DNA from: Pieris napi | Taxonomy: Eukaryota; Arthropoda; Insecta; Lepidoptera; Pieridae | DNA length: 64,000 nt | Reading direction: 5' to 3' | Assembly (NCBI RefSeq): GCF_905475465.1 | Contig: NC_062238.1 | Coordinates: 7,854,501-7,918,500 of the forward strand | Part shown: positions 47,170-58,852 of the stretch, piece by piece | How positions within the stretch are numbered: the first letter of the stretch is position 1 | Layout: every line of letters begins with the position of its first letter | The notes under the pieces: generated by a model | What the model was told of the DNA's origin: nothing | The model's input: the letters and a program-made list of their open reading frames with translations, nothing else | Databases searched by the model: none | Translations under genes and position numbers: made by a program

Positions 47170-50050
47170 ACAAACTCACTGCACAGGCTCTGTGACCCAA
47201 AACGTATCTTGGACCTTCGAAAAATTTAAACCGCTAATTAAGTACTTCTTAATTATAACTAGCTTAGTAACTGAGTACGGATTTACGGCCCAATCAATTA
47301 AAAATTTCAATCAGTTAGAATACACGCTTAAAGCTAACAATCTAACAATTTCCGAAATAGATTTTTAACAACTGAATGTAACCACGATCATAAAATATTG
47401 TATTTGTAACAGTAAACCCCATTGTTTCTGGGCCAAATAGGTTAAACCGACAAAAAGTATACTTGGCTCTATGACACAATGTATAAATTATAGTTACTCT
47501 ACGATTTATGGCCAGATAATTTACTTTTGTATATTTCTTTATTCTCTTGTTGTAAGTATTAAATAAAAAACTTAAGAACAAACTCTGAAAAAATGTTTTA
47601 ATTTAAATGATTTTTAAATCACCATACCAGGCAAGGTGTTAGTATTTCCTAGAGTTACGATTTGTAGTGGCGGCCGACGCCATGACACACTTATTGCAAT
47701 ATTTACTAATCTGTGGCAGAGCCCGCAATAGCGCATGCGCGATGTTGTGTTGGGTTTTGGCGCAATTTACAGTTTTCATTGAATATAATATGGAGAGCAT
47801 CGTTCTATTATTCCTTAAAAACATCTAATACTGCTATCATGTAAACAAAATTTGAGTGTCCGCAATACTTTAGATGTAACAAAGAAAATAAATGATGATG
47901 ATGACTTCATGGTAAATTCAAATATCTTTTATCTACTATTTAACTGTAATGTGTTAAAAATAATTATACAAGCAAAAAGGCAAGATACGTTCCGTAACAA
48001 ACCCCCGTTTTTGTCAATTCTTTATGAAATAACTGATAAATTCTTAAAATATGAAAACTGTGCCAAATATTCGAAGGTTTTATAGCATTTTCATTAGGTA
48101 TAATTTTACCTCTTAAAAATTTCCGCATGAAATAAAGCATAATTGGGTCACGCACAAAGGAAACACAAAGATTCCCTGAATTTGTTTACGTAGGTATGAA
48201 AATGTAATTACGCTAAGGCAAAAATCTCATTAATTTATCAAGAGTCCATAATTTTGGTATTTCATTATGACTTATGACTCATTATTTAGAGCTATAGTAA
48301 TAAACCCTAATAATATCTACGTGTATAAATTCTTTATGCAAAATTTAAGAGCATATCTTAATTATATAATACATTCAATTAATTAGACAAATTCTAGATT
48401 ATACATAGTTAAGATTTATATATGATATAAGATTGTTATAGTAAAGTTTTCTTTCATAACAATAAGTTAGCTTTAATAATAGATTATTATTGGTCCCGCC
48501 AAATCGCCGCCACAGCCCGACATCTCGCCCATGACTGGTCTGCGATAACATTATTATTGCATGTCATTATAATATTAAAATATTCAATAAAACTCATAAT
48601 TGCGTCTCGTGGGGGTTCCAAATAAGGCTACTGCTCGTTTTTTCATAAAACTGAAAGGAATTTATCTACGTTTATGTATATAAACGTAATAAGGTATCTT
48701 TGGATAAAATTACGGCGCGGAGTCCGTAATGGGTCCGTTCCGCTCGCAGTGGAAGGCGGGCAATAGAGTTTGCACTGTACATAGAAATAACGTATTCCAT
48801 CTTTTGTAATGTTAACAAGATTCTGCGGAAAATAAATAGAAATTAGATAGAATCTGTCTGAGTCACTAGGCGACCATAAATAGGCCTTCACTGGGGAAAA
48901 TCAACGGAAAACCGGAAGAGATTACTTCCATAAAAGCGGGCACACCGAAACAACTATGTGTTTGAAGCTTCTAGAAGAAACGATACATGTAAGGAAGGAA
49001 CGATAAATGTAAATGCTAATTAGTTTTCTTTGTGTGGCAAAAATACATTTCATGTGTTCCAATTCCTTAAACTCCATCCACTCGAAATGTTTGCAAGCAA
49101 CTATTTCAGGTCATATACAGGCCGCGTCTGTTGCCTACATTTACTTTATCGAGTACAGGAAATTAGAAGTACACTTTGATACGTACGAGATGGGAGTTGT
49201 CACATTGTATCGTGTTTCCGAGAAAATTGTTGAACACTTCGGTAAATATAAAAGCTATATAATGTCAGTATCACATTCCTAGGAATATTATGTTTGTTTT
49301 GTTACAATTATTTTTCCTGTTTGTAATAACATTCACAAAACATGGGATGTGTCTTATACCTATGTCTTTATCAGGGAACCCCGAAATAAATTCAGTTTCT
49401 AATAATATTTGGATCAATCGGTCTACTGTAAGAAAATTGGGTTTTAGTGATAAGACTAGGACTGCCGTTATTCGTATGAGTTACAGCTTCTGTGATTATG
49501 TATTAAGATTTAGCCTTACAAAGCCAAGGATTTGATAAAAGGTTATTTAGTGAAGTGAAAGTTATGATAGGGATTATGCTGTGCCGTCGTAAATGTACCT
49601 ATTTTGTTTCACTCTGAGCTACTGTTTATTAAATAGTTTTTAATAGCCGCTGTGTTAGTAGTGCTGTCAACAATTTAGTTAATCATATAAAACATTGCTC
49701 TACACTTCCTCCAACCATTATGTAATTACAATTCCAACATAAGCTCCAATCTTTGTTAGCACAAATCAACTTAAGGAATAAGCTGTAAAACAAAAATAAG
49801 GAACTCATTACTAAACAATATTTGCATTACGATCACATTGAGAACGATCAAAGTGATTCAGTGCTCCAGTTACAAGTCCAGACGGATTTCCGCAATTTGT
49901 GTTGCAATACGTTTATAAATCATACAAACAGTATTTAATGTTTTATATTTGTGCTTTATTTTTTAACATTCCCAAAATGTGTCAGTCCTGTACTTACGAG
50001 TTTTAAAATATTGTTTGATTGTGGCTGTTAAAATTTAATACAATCTAAAG
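47170..50050. other. AT-rich DNA, no gene seen
   Basis: Small GC patches lie near 47670-47770 and 48700-48780. Several 60-90 codon open frames have no recognisable content. Confidence 0.4.
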
Positions 50051-50054
50051 GAAA

Positions 50055-50215
50055 AAAAGGGTGCGTTCTTGCCTTCTTTGGCAATATTAAAAATAGTTTT
50101 TGATTGCATGCAAATAATTAAATACAATTAAATAATCAAAGACTGGAAAAAGAGTCATTATAGTTAATAAAGTTCAGTTTACACTTGAAAAAATAAATAA
50201 ATAAATATTTATTAA
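50055..50215 (-). repeat. Dispersed repeat, family I, copy 2
   Basis: Reverse-orientation match to 4286-4437, with an (AAAT)n-like tail on one side. Confidence 0.65.
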
Positions 50216-50372
50216 TATTATATTTATATTTATTATTATTTTCTAATATTAATTAGTATTTATTTAAATCACTTATGATTATAATTTAGACGCACATATA
50301 AAATTCGTACTTGTATAATGAAAACACGACTTTTAAATGTAGAAAGTCAAAGCATGTGGATAAATATTATAA

Positions 50373-50803
50373 ACTAGCTGGCCTGGCGAACATCGTACCA
50401 CCTAACAGTCGATTCTTTATTTTTTTTAAATACTTATTCTGCTATTCGGGACACCGGTCTAGCTAGTAAGATAAAAAAAAGAAAGTTGATAAGACAACAA
50501 ATACATTATGTCAAAAAAATCAAATTTACCTTCCCGGAACCCCTCCACTAACACTTGAACTTTATGATATGGTATTAAAGTTCAAATTGACTTTTAAGTA
50601 TTATTACGAATATTTTGTATGGGAATATAGAAGTGATGTTTTTAGACTTTTTCACTCATTTTTTTTTTAATTTTTCTCTTCGTAAGAACCATCCTCGTGC
50701 TTCAAGGAATATTATTTAAAAAAAATCAGACAAATCGGTCAAGCCGTTTTCATGTTATGTCGTGACAACGGAAAACGGGTTTCATTTTTATATATATAGA
50801 TAT
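50373..50803 (+). repeat. CTAGCTG-type repeat, family D, copy 5
   Basis: It starts ACTAGCTGGCCTGGCGAACA and ends ACAAATCGGTCAAGCCG ... TTTTTATATATATAGA. Confidence 0.6.
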
Positions 50804-50804
50804 A

Positions 50805-53045
50805 AATACACAGTGAACAGAGGCGGCGTGGGCGCCAACATGCGCCACTAACTTCATTCTGTTAATTTTGTGTCACGGTGCGCGCGCATCGTTAAATTTC
50901 ACTCACATTAATTTTTCATAACGCGCCTAAAGAAGTATAACTTCAAAAAATCTAAGCAAGCAAACTTTATTTTAAAAAGAAAAGTGCATTAAACATTTTC
51001 TATTATTTTATTAAAAATAATCAAACGCGATGGGTCAGGACATTTATGAATATTAATTGTTAATTATTTCGTTTCAATTTTGTAGAAGGGTATTTTCATG
51101 CATATATATTTATGTATTTATCTGAAATTTACTACTAATAAACATTGATTTGGCTTACTTATAGCTACACTGGTAAATACGTAAGTTATAGTACATTTAT
51201 CTTTCTCTAGCTAATGCACTATGCATTTTGTGATCATAAGAATTGTTTCTATAACCTATATCTTTGACGAGTTGGCCAAAAAACCTTCAGCCTCATAATA
51301 AACTGGTCACACTAAGCCTAAATAAAACTGATAAGACGTTTGTGAGAGAAAATGCGACGTTTGAAACGAATCAAGTTGTACGAGTCTGACATTCACATTT
51401 ACATAAAACATTTCTTCAAATACGGAATTTTCTCGACGTTTACTGCATTTTTATCGTGTTTTTATTTGCGCAATGAAATGTGACCCGTAAATATAATGTT
51501 GATGAATTCATTGCTTAATTGCTAGGGGGATGAATATGATACAATGTTGTTAACACAGCCATTAATTTTAGGGACATTCCGATACTACTGGCCTGGCTTT
51601 ATGGACATCTTTTACTATAAAAGGGTTATACATACATACATACATACAAATACATACATAAAGGGGTACATCTTTTACAAAGTACTAGTCATCTTTCTTA
51701 AAGTGTAATTAAATGGAACTTTCTTATCTAGACTCGTGGTCTGACTGACTCATTTATAAGATTTTTATTTTCACAGTACATACAATAAAATACTATAAGG
51801 ACTATATGTAAATGTCTATTTAAGAAGCGTAGTTGAAGTATCCTAGAACAAGTATAATTGACTTTTAAATAGTGATAGATAAGGATGGTAACTTTTTGTT
51901 TTTATATAAAACCTTTTTGACGTTACCTACCATATATACTCCGTTATTAAAATATCCATATATTTTTAAATGATAAATGGCACACACATTTTGTTTCCTT
52001 TAAAGAAATGCATAGTTTCCTCAAAACCTGAGTTAGACAACCTATCAAAGCGCCTACGGTAATACTTGGCAAAAATATAATAATGCGGTTTCATAAGTAA
52101 CTTCTGGCACTGGGCCAAGTCGGTAATGGTCAGTGCACCTGGTTGTGACACCTGTCATGTGATATTAACTAACTAACGTACCGGCGAATGATTCATCGAC
52201 TGAACTTAATCTGATTAACTCAACGGTCAATATACTCTGTTGTACCAATGAAGGGTTAACGCTAAATACTCAACACGTTTAGGCGGATTATATCTAAATT
52301 GTCGATACAATTTTTAAGCAAAAGCATAGTATTTATAGCTATTGCTCCCGCGACTTTCCCGTAGACAAAAGCGTTGTAAACGATCATATAACATATAGAA
52401 CGCGGGCGATATTATTTATACTCTGTAGAGAAAATGTATGAAAATACGTTCAATAGAATACAACATTGGCTAAAAGCAAAAGTTTGTATAAGCATAAAAT
52501 TTAGCACGTGTTTTGAAATTAAAACATGTTACGTCACAAAATGGCGGCCCCTAGAGTATTACTGACACATTCCTTTCCTATGTTTTTAAATCACTTTTAA
52601 TGCACCTCAATGTCTGTGTGTGTAAAGTATATTAGAAAGCTTTAGTAGTAAATAAATATATCTTGCTCAATAGAAAACTCAAGTGGAAAACAAATCTTGG
52701 ATCGGTTTTTCTCTTTGTAATAAATACCACTTAAAGCTTTGCGGGGGACAAGTCACTTTGATTCCACACATCAAAGAAGTGTATTGTTTAAACTGTTATT
52801 AATGGACATATACAACGTTCTGCGAATGAACCATTAAATAACGTTTCCAACAAAAATTTACCCTTTTCGCATTAATAATACCTTTGGAAGTATATTGTCT
52901 GCTTGTATCCTACTCCGTGTAAATAAAAGTTGTTTAACAAACGTCAGGACAATGACACATTTGCCACAAAGGCATTTCCCTCTATGTTACATTTTACGTA
53001 GACATTGCGGCGTAATTTTTATACTGAATTGTATGTCGAAGATGT
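50805..53045. other. AT-rich DNA, no gene seen
   Basis: It contains an AAAGAAGTATAACTTC motif near 50930 shared with family I, and a (CATA)n stretch at 51635-51660. Confidence 0.4.
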
Positions 53046-53050
53046 CTGCG

Positions 53051-53300
53051 TTTTTTTTATTACTCTGGCACGATTTGTGCATTAGCCAGCGTCAAGTATA
53101 GGATTTTTAATAATTCGTGCTTGTCTTTAGAAATTCGACCGTGTCCTCCATGTACGGTTTAAGCACTCGCCCGGTACCGCACAACCCTCACAAAGGCCGA
53201 GAACAAATTTAAATTAAATTAAAACTTGCCCTCGAACCGGGAATCGAACCCGGTACCCCTCACCTAGCTGCCTTAATAAGACCGCTAGGCTATGAGGCCC
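53051..53300 (-). mobile_element. tRNA-derived SINE, family B, copy 3
   Basis: Same sequence as the other two copies. GTCTGCGTT before it and GTCTACGTT after it look like a target duplication with one change. Confidence 0.85.
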
Positions 53301-54035
53301 CTAGGTCTACGTTGTTTACGAGATTGTAGTCTCTTTTTTTCGTCCAACCAGTAGTTCCTTATAATAGCGCATTCTAACACAATCCCCAGCTTTATGATAT
53401 TAGTATTGATATATTCTTAGTACTCGTAATTAACTTCAACTTCAAAAACATAAATTTTGTTTATTATATAAGGTCTAATAAAGTAATTTTTTTCGTGTCG
53501 AACATATAAGATAGTCGTCGCCACAAGGGCAAGTCTTAAGTCGCTCGTTACGGAGATAGCTAGAGGCGTTTGCCGCTTTTTAATGTCAACATTTTTTAAT
53601 TAAGATCACTTAGTGGCCATTGTGCAGAAAGACGAGCAAAGAAATGAAAAGTTTGAATTACTAACTTCTTTAAAATATAGCGAACATTTAAAAGAAACAG
53701 ATTATAAAAATATTTTTTTATAAAAAAATTAACAGATTACAAAATTACAGATAACAGATTATAAAAAAAAATTAGAAATATCTAAATTTGAATTAACACA
53801 GACATAAAAAAATGTGCGCTGTAGATCGATTGAATTGAAAATATCTAATTTATTTATTTCAACGTCATATATGGAATGAATAATGAGACGTGCAAAGGTA
53901 TGCGTGTAAACAAACACTATATTAAATTTGGTCCCTAAGGCAGTCTTTTGGCAGGATTTTTTTACTTTTTTTTTATTACTATAGAGACCCCGGTACTGTC
54001 TTATCTTTTTAATATTTATTAATTCGGTATATATT
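53301..54035. other. AT-rich DNA, no feature seen
   Basis: Nothing recognised. Confidence 0.4.
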
Positions 54036-54294
54036 TGACGACTCATTGGTCTAGTGGTTAGTACCCCTGACTGCGAATCCATGGGTCCCGGGTTCGATCC
54101 CCGGCTGAGACGAACATCGCAGTGATGAGCATTTGGTGTTGTGCCCTTAGCACACTCTTGGGTGTTTAAATATGTATTTATATGTCTATCTATCTATAAT
54201 ATGTATGTATATCCGTTGCCTAGTACCCATAACACAAGCTTCACCAGCTTAGCATGGGACTAGGTCAATTGGTGTGAATTTTCTATAAAAAAAA
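54036..54294 (+). mobile_element. tRNA-derived SINE, family C, copy 2
   Basis: Boxes TGGTCTAGTGG and GGTTCGATCCC, a GATA-like repeat in the body, and a short A-run at the end. Matches 14280-14530 in reverse. Confidence 0.8.
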
Positions 54295-55439
54295 TGACAA
54301 CTTTTCAGCTTACGGGAGTACAAATTTATGATTTTTCTAAACTTTTAAATTTAACATATTTTATATATTCCTAAGATTACAAACTTATAGGTAGAATCAA
54401 AGATTTAGATAAAAACATGGATTACAAATGGATCAATGCAAACTTTTCGGAATAACATCGTTTCTGTTGCCATTCTACAAATTTGCTGCTAAAGCGGAAT
54501 TAGTTCAAACAAACAGTTGTTCTAAGGTTTATTGTTTAACTTTGGACCTAACCGATGAAATTGTTGTTCAAACTGACTTCAATTTGTAATATGCCAAACC
54601 TAATTGTAGGCACTTTATTTATTTACTTTAGTATTATTACTATAAACCTACATATATACTTATGGTATATTTAGTTATTATATATTTATCCCTTTTTTTA
54701 CTATTCTGTCATGCTGGCCTACAGCAGTGATCTATATTGTGGTCGGCACCATACCGAATGGAGACACTTTGAAAACTTTTTTTGTTGTTAGTATCTATAC
54801 TTGTTTAATCTAATGTAAATTCTTCCATTTTTATAAATAATACTGTTAAAATTGTGGTAAAATATTCGCGTATATAAGAGACATACTTCGATGTTAGAAC
54901 AAAAACGTCGGCCCTATTATCGATTAGACGGTTCAAATGCCGCGACGCCATGTTATGACAGCTTTTAACTATATTTAACGTTGAATATATAGCTTTAATG
55001 ATACCAAATATATAATTATTAATCAATTTAGTTTTATTTCCGTACGAAACATTTTATGCCAAGTGACGAAACAATAAAAGATATATTAATAAAAAACGTT
55101 TAATAGCTTTGTTTTATCTTTAGAAGGTATATAGACGTTCTCCTAAAAAATCTACCCTGTATTTCCCATATATTCTCTTACTATCTTGTCGCCTAGGTAA
55201 ACAATGTCGATTATGAACGAAATGCAAACAAATTCTTCATTATACCGGTGCATCGAAGCAGTCATGCGATGTCTGGGCTTTTAATACCATCCATATTTAC
55301 TTAAAGTCTTTTTAAATGCATATTCTTTGCTAAACATTTGTGTATTTTTTACATTCATGATGACGAATGTTCAAGATTTTTAACATTCGTGATCTATTGA
55401 TTTTTCACCATTTGGGGCCCTATTCTCTTGGTCATATTT
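54295..55439. other. AT-rich DNA before the two-pass membrane protein gene
   Basis: Nothing recognised. Confidence 0.4.
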
Positions 55440-55627
55440 TACGCCTCGCTTTACATGATTAGCATAATGTACTATTGGAAGTATGAAAGAGAATGAGGCC
55501 CCTAAACGCGGCACGGCACGGGCACGGGTCGGCGGATTCCACTAGGCGTGCGGCCCGCGCCTGCGGCCGCCGCTGCGCTGTTCACGCGCTGCCCTCACAG
55601 AGCGCTCACCCGTGCCCGTGCTTGCAG
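55440..55627 (+). promoter_or_regulatory. GC-rich sequence before the two-pass membrane protein: intron end or 5' UTR
   Basis: It is sharply GC-rich compared with its surroundings and ends in a plausible splice acceptor (TGCTTGCAG). It has no in-frame ATG for the downstream protein. It may be the tail of the upstream intron, or an alternative promoter and 5' UTR read without splicing. Confidence 0.4.
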
Positions 55628-55628
55628 G

Positions 55629-56444
55629 ATGCATGCGGTCGGCCTGCACTCCGCGCTTGCGATCCGCCGCGAGCGGAAGCGTCGAGCTGAGCAACAACGC
55701 GCTAAGGAAAGGCGCTACTCCCTCCAGTCTACGGAGTCCGGTGTGACATCTCCCCACTGCTCCACAGGCAGTCTTGAGCGACGTCGCCACAAGAAATCCG
55801 GGACCGCCGACAATGAAGTCGTCTCTTCTGTTGGCATGCTCCACCTTGGAGTCGTGTTCCTCGTCCTGGGAGTTTTCCTCGTCGCCTCTGGCTGGCTTCC
55901 AGATGATGTGACAGCCTGGAGCAACATCGGATCTGTAAGCTGGTTTAACGAATTGGTCTGTTCTGGACTTTTTGCTCTATTCATTGGAGTATTTTTAATT
56001 ATTCTTCACAAATATCTCACTAAGAGCGAAGAGGACGCATTAGAAGACTACGTTCAAAAACAATTGACTCGATCGAGATCAGGGCATAGACTGGAGAGAG
56101 ACGCAGAGACGGGTGGAATGCGTACAAAAAATGCTAGACGTGCCCGAGCTACAGAAGTATTACCAGAGCCTATTACGGAAACTTACACTGAGCCTCCTCC
56201 CGATAGAGTGCACGGGTTTGTCAACGCCCTAGCGCTGAACGGAGATGCGATGCGAGAATTGCCATTGGAGCAAATTGTAGAAGAAGAAACATCAATGGCC
56301 TCTGAGAGTGAGAGAAGATTTGGGAAATTTAACAAGGACACTTATTCAACTCCATCTATGGCACCCAGCCTAAGCCCTGGATCTCCATCTGACACGAGGG
56401 AACTCCTATCAGACGGACGCTACATGATCATGTCGAAGATATGA
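55629..56444 (+). CDS. Two-pass membrane protein of unknown function, 271 aa
   Basis: One open coding exon running from ATG to TGA. The N-terminus is strongly basic (RRERKRR...KERR, residues 13-29) and serine-rich. A helix at about 69-90 (HLGVVFLVLGVFLVASGWL) is followed by a short loop with a tryptophan pair, then a second helix at about 107-128 (ELVCSGLFALFIGVFLIIL). A mixed-charge C-terminal tail of about 140 residues contains EDALEDYVQKQLTRSRS, an acidic patch (EQIVEEE) and a Ser/Pro stretch. The hairpin layout places both ends in the cytoplasm. The codons are far more GC-rich than the flanks. The ATG is the first in-frame one after a TAA at 55503 and lies one base after the acceptor TGCTTGCAG (ending 55627). 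That suggests a spliced 5' UTR. I do not recognise the family; small TMEM-type proteins share the layout but no clear motif. Confidence 0.85.
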   Translation: MHAVGLHSALAIRRERKRRAEQQRAKERRYSLQSTESGVTSPHCSTGSLERRRHKKSGTADNEVVSSVGMLHLGVVFLVLGVFLVASGWLPDDVTAWSNIGSVSWFNELVCSGLFALFIGVFLIILHKYLTKSEEDALEDYVQKQLTRSRSGHRLERDAETGGMRTKNARRARATEVLPEPITETYTEPPPDRVHGFVNALALNGDAMRELPLEQIVEEETSMASESERRFGKFNKDTYSTPSMAPSLSPGSPSDTRELLSDGRYMIMSKI

Positions 56445-57841
56445 ATAACAAAACTTGACCGTTCGTTGATCCCATATATTCTACTTTTTTATGGAATCGT
56501 CTTTGATTTTATTGGAAACCATGTGATATCCCGTTAAAATGTTTCCTTTATATTTAATTCTTACTATGAATACTTTCACGCATTCTCCATAAAATAGAAT
56601 GTTCGGTATCAACGAATTGTCAACTGGGGATCAATATGAAATGCGTTGAAAGCTATGAGTAACTTAAAACTCTTTATTATGAACTATAACAAAATCCGTT
56701 GCTTATGTTAAACAATGCCTCGTTGCTGCCAACAAGCTTGACAGCTTCTGAACTTAAGTGTGAGTGATATTTGTAATCTTTGTATGGACCAAAGTGTTAA
56801 CATTTTCGCATTATCCAAAAGTTTCTTGCCTTTTTGATTTGATATTATCTCAAGCTTAACTAAAACATTTACTGATCTCATAAAATCTAAATATTTGTAG
56901 GTAGTTAGTATATATTTTAATTTGCGTTAAGACTGATTCCGTATAATTTCTTTGAAGATTATTTTACGCAAAACTTGTGCCAAAAATCTTCTTAAACATG
57001 TTTTGTTGATAGAATGAAGGAATTTACGTTTAAATAATTTAAACAACATTAAAATGAAAGGTTTAAGAAAAAGTATATCCTCGTAGCTCTTAGCGTAGCA
57101 AAAACTACGGCGAGCAATTACTACGAGTGTCTTCGTACACGCCCATTATCTGGCCATAATGGTTAGATAATACCCAACTATTATTTATAATTACTAACCT
57201 AACCTTTAATCTTATAATATCATGTCAAATGAACGTTTGAAGTACATTAATAGCGCTGTCAAATCCTTCTTTTTTCAAGGTTTTTTTTAAACAATACTAG
57301 TTGCCAGCATTATGTAATTGTATCTTAGTTTTATAGTCTTCAACATGTTTATAAAAAAAACCATAAAGTATTTATCATAAGATCTTTCATTCTAGTATAT
57401 TTTTATGTACAAATATAATATTAAAACAGTTAAAAGGCTGATATTCAAATGTTTATTTAGTCTATGTTTCGCATTTTGTGATTTAATTTTAATCACCTAA
57501 GTTTTGAAATGCTTTGCTCAAAATATTTTAATTTAATTGAACTATTTAAAATTTATACATGAAATCCGTTGACAATGTGTACATGGATATAATGTTAATT
57601 GGAATGCTGTACTCTGTTGTTGTGCCTTTGCCTACGGCAAGAACATTGTGAGCTAACTTTATCTATTATTATCATTGTTACAAGCGTATAATGGAATTTT
57701 AAGTTTTGACAACAATGACTGTTGATTTGAATTACTGTGTAACATGAACCTTCTTGCCCTGTTACATCGTTTTAAAACGAATTTGCAAAACATTCTAGAT
57801 TGACAGGGATACGAATAATTTGTTTTTTTAAGACAAATAAA
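56445..57841 (+). terminator. Probable long 3' UTR and poly(A) signal of the two-pass membrane protein gene
   Basis: About 1.4 kb of AT-rich noncoding sequence follows the stop, free of recognisable repeats. It ends with AATAAA at 57836-57841 followed by T-rich sequence. The 3' end is inferred. Confidence 0.4.
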
Positions 57842-57897
57842 ATTGTTTTTCAACATTTTTAATATATTTCATTAAATTATTAAAGTTCAGCTCCTAA

Positions 57898-58046
57898 TTT
57901 TTTTTCCGCCCATGGCGCAGGCTATAGTCTTTCGACCATACCGCCTAGTCTTTCGTCAATTTTTTCATTTGTCTTTCGTAAATTTCAATTTCTTTTCAAA
58001 TCCATGTTTTAACTTTCCACTTCAACCGCTTCCCGCCTTTTTTTTC
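57898..58046 (-). mobile_element. Poly(A)-tailed retroposon insertion, 149 bp
   Basis: A perfect 13-bp duplication, GTTCAGCTCCTAA, lies at 57885-57897 and 58047-58059. The insert begins with eight T on the + strand, so it is a minus-strand retroposon with an A-tail. Its minus strand has three CGAAAGAC motifs and ends GCCTGCGCCATGGGCGG before the tail. Source not identified. Confidence 0.75.
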
Positions 58047-58317
58047 GTTCAGCTCCTAAATTATTAATAATTTATCTTGCCTTTAATGTTGTGTGAATGC
58101 TGTGACTTATTTCTGACGTTTACTGTATCTGCCGCTATACATATTATAAATGCCTTATACTAAATAAGATATTGTAAGTTAATCTGGATCTTATGGGCTA
58201 ATTTTATAACTTTCTTGTTCTTAACACTAGGTGTTACGATAATTAATGGTATTTTACGCAAGTGTAGTATAAATCACGTATGTGTGTTTGGCACTATTTT
58301 TACTATTTCTAATCTAA

Positions 58318-58849
58318 GGGGCCGTCTCCACAAGCGAGAGAATCGCGACGAGTCCGCGTTTTTATCGTGGGGTAATCTCCACGAACGAGCGATTATTCCG
58401 CCAGCGTATCGTCGCGATTCGTAACGGAATCACAGCGTATCCGCAACGACTCGTAACGGAATCGCCGCGTTTCTTTGACGACACGTTGTGCTCTTATTTT
58501 GTTCAGTGTTCATTTAGAGTTCAGTGGTGCCAGACGAGACCGAAATAAGTAGTGTCTAAATCAGCCACTAAAATAATTGTTTACTTTGGATGTATTGTTT
58601 TTATTGATGTATGGTCACGCACGTCGCGCGCTCTCTGCGAGAGCGCCATGTTCCGTGGCGAGTGCGCGACGTGCGCGCCACCAGTAGCGACAGACTCGCA
58701 GCGATGTAATGACGTTTCGCGCGCACTCAACCACCCGTCGCATCGCCGCGTTAAGATCGCTGTGTGGAGACACGTTCTATGAGATTGTATAGGAATGCGT
58801 GGCAGGACGATTGTATCGTCGCGATTCTCTCGCTTGTGGAGACGGCCCC
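58318..58849. mobile_element. PIF/Harbinger-type MITE, 532 bp
   Basis: Perfect 34-bp terminal inverted repeats (58318-58351 and 58816-58849) begin GGGGCCGTCTCCACAAGCGA and are flanked by TAA on both sides, the TWA duplication typical of PIF/Harbinger. The interior is GC-rich, with repeated CGTAACGGAATC motifs and no transposase. Confidence 0.8.
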
Positions 58850-58852
58850 TAA

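Noticed and set aside
47639..47824. GC-richer patch with minus-strand 61-codon frame
   Set aside because: No splice-consistent structure or motif; might be an exon of an unseen transcript but nothing supports that.
53759..54082. 107-codon minus-strand frame
   Set aside because: It starts inside the SINE at 54036 and runs into low-complexity AT-rich DNA.
55493..55690. 65-codon frame starting with ATG before the membrane protein gene
   Set aside because: It overlaps the true coding exon in another frame and its Arg/Ala/Cys-rich product reflects GC-rich DNA.
55542..55984. Minus-strand open frames over the membrane protein gene
   Set aside because: They are antisense shadows of the + strand exon, which has the membrane helices and the better codon pattern.
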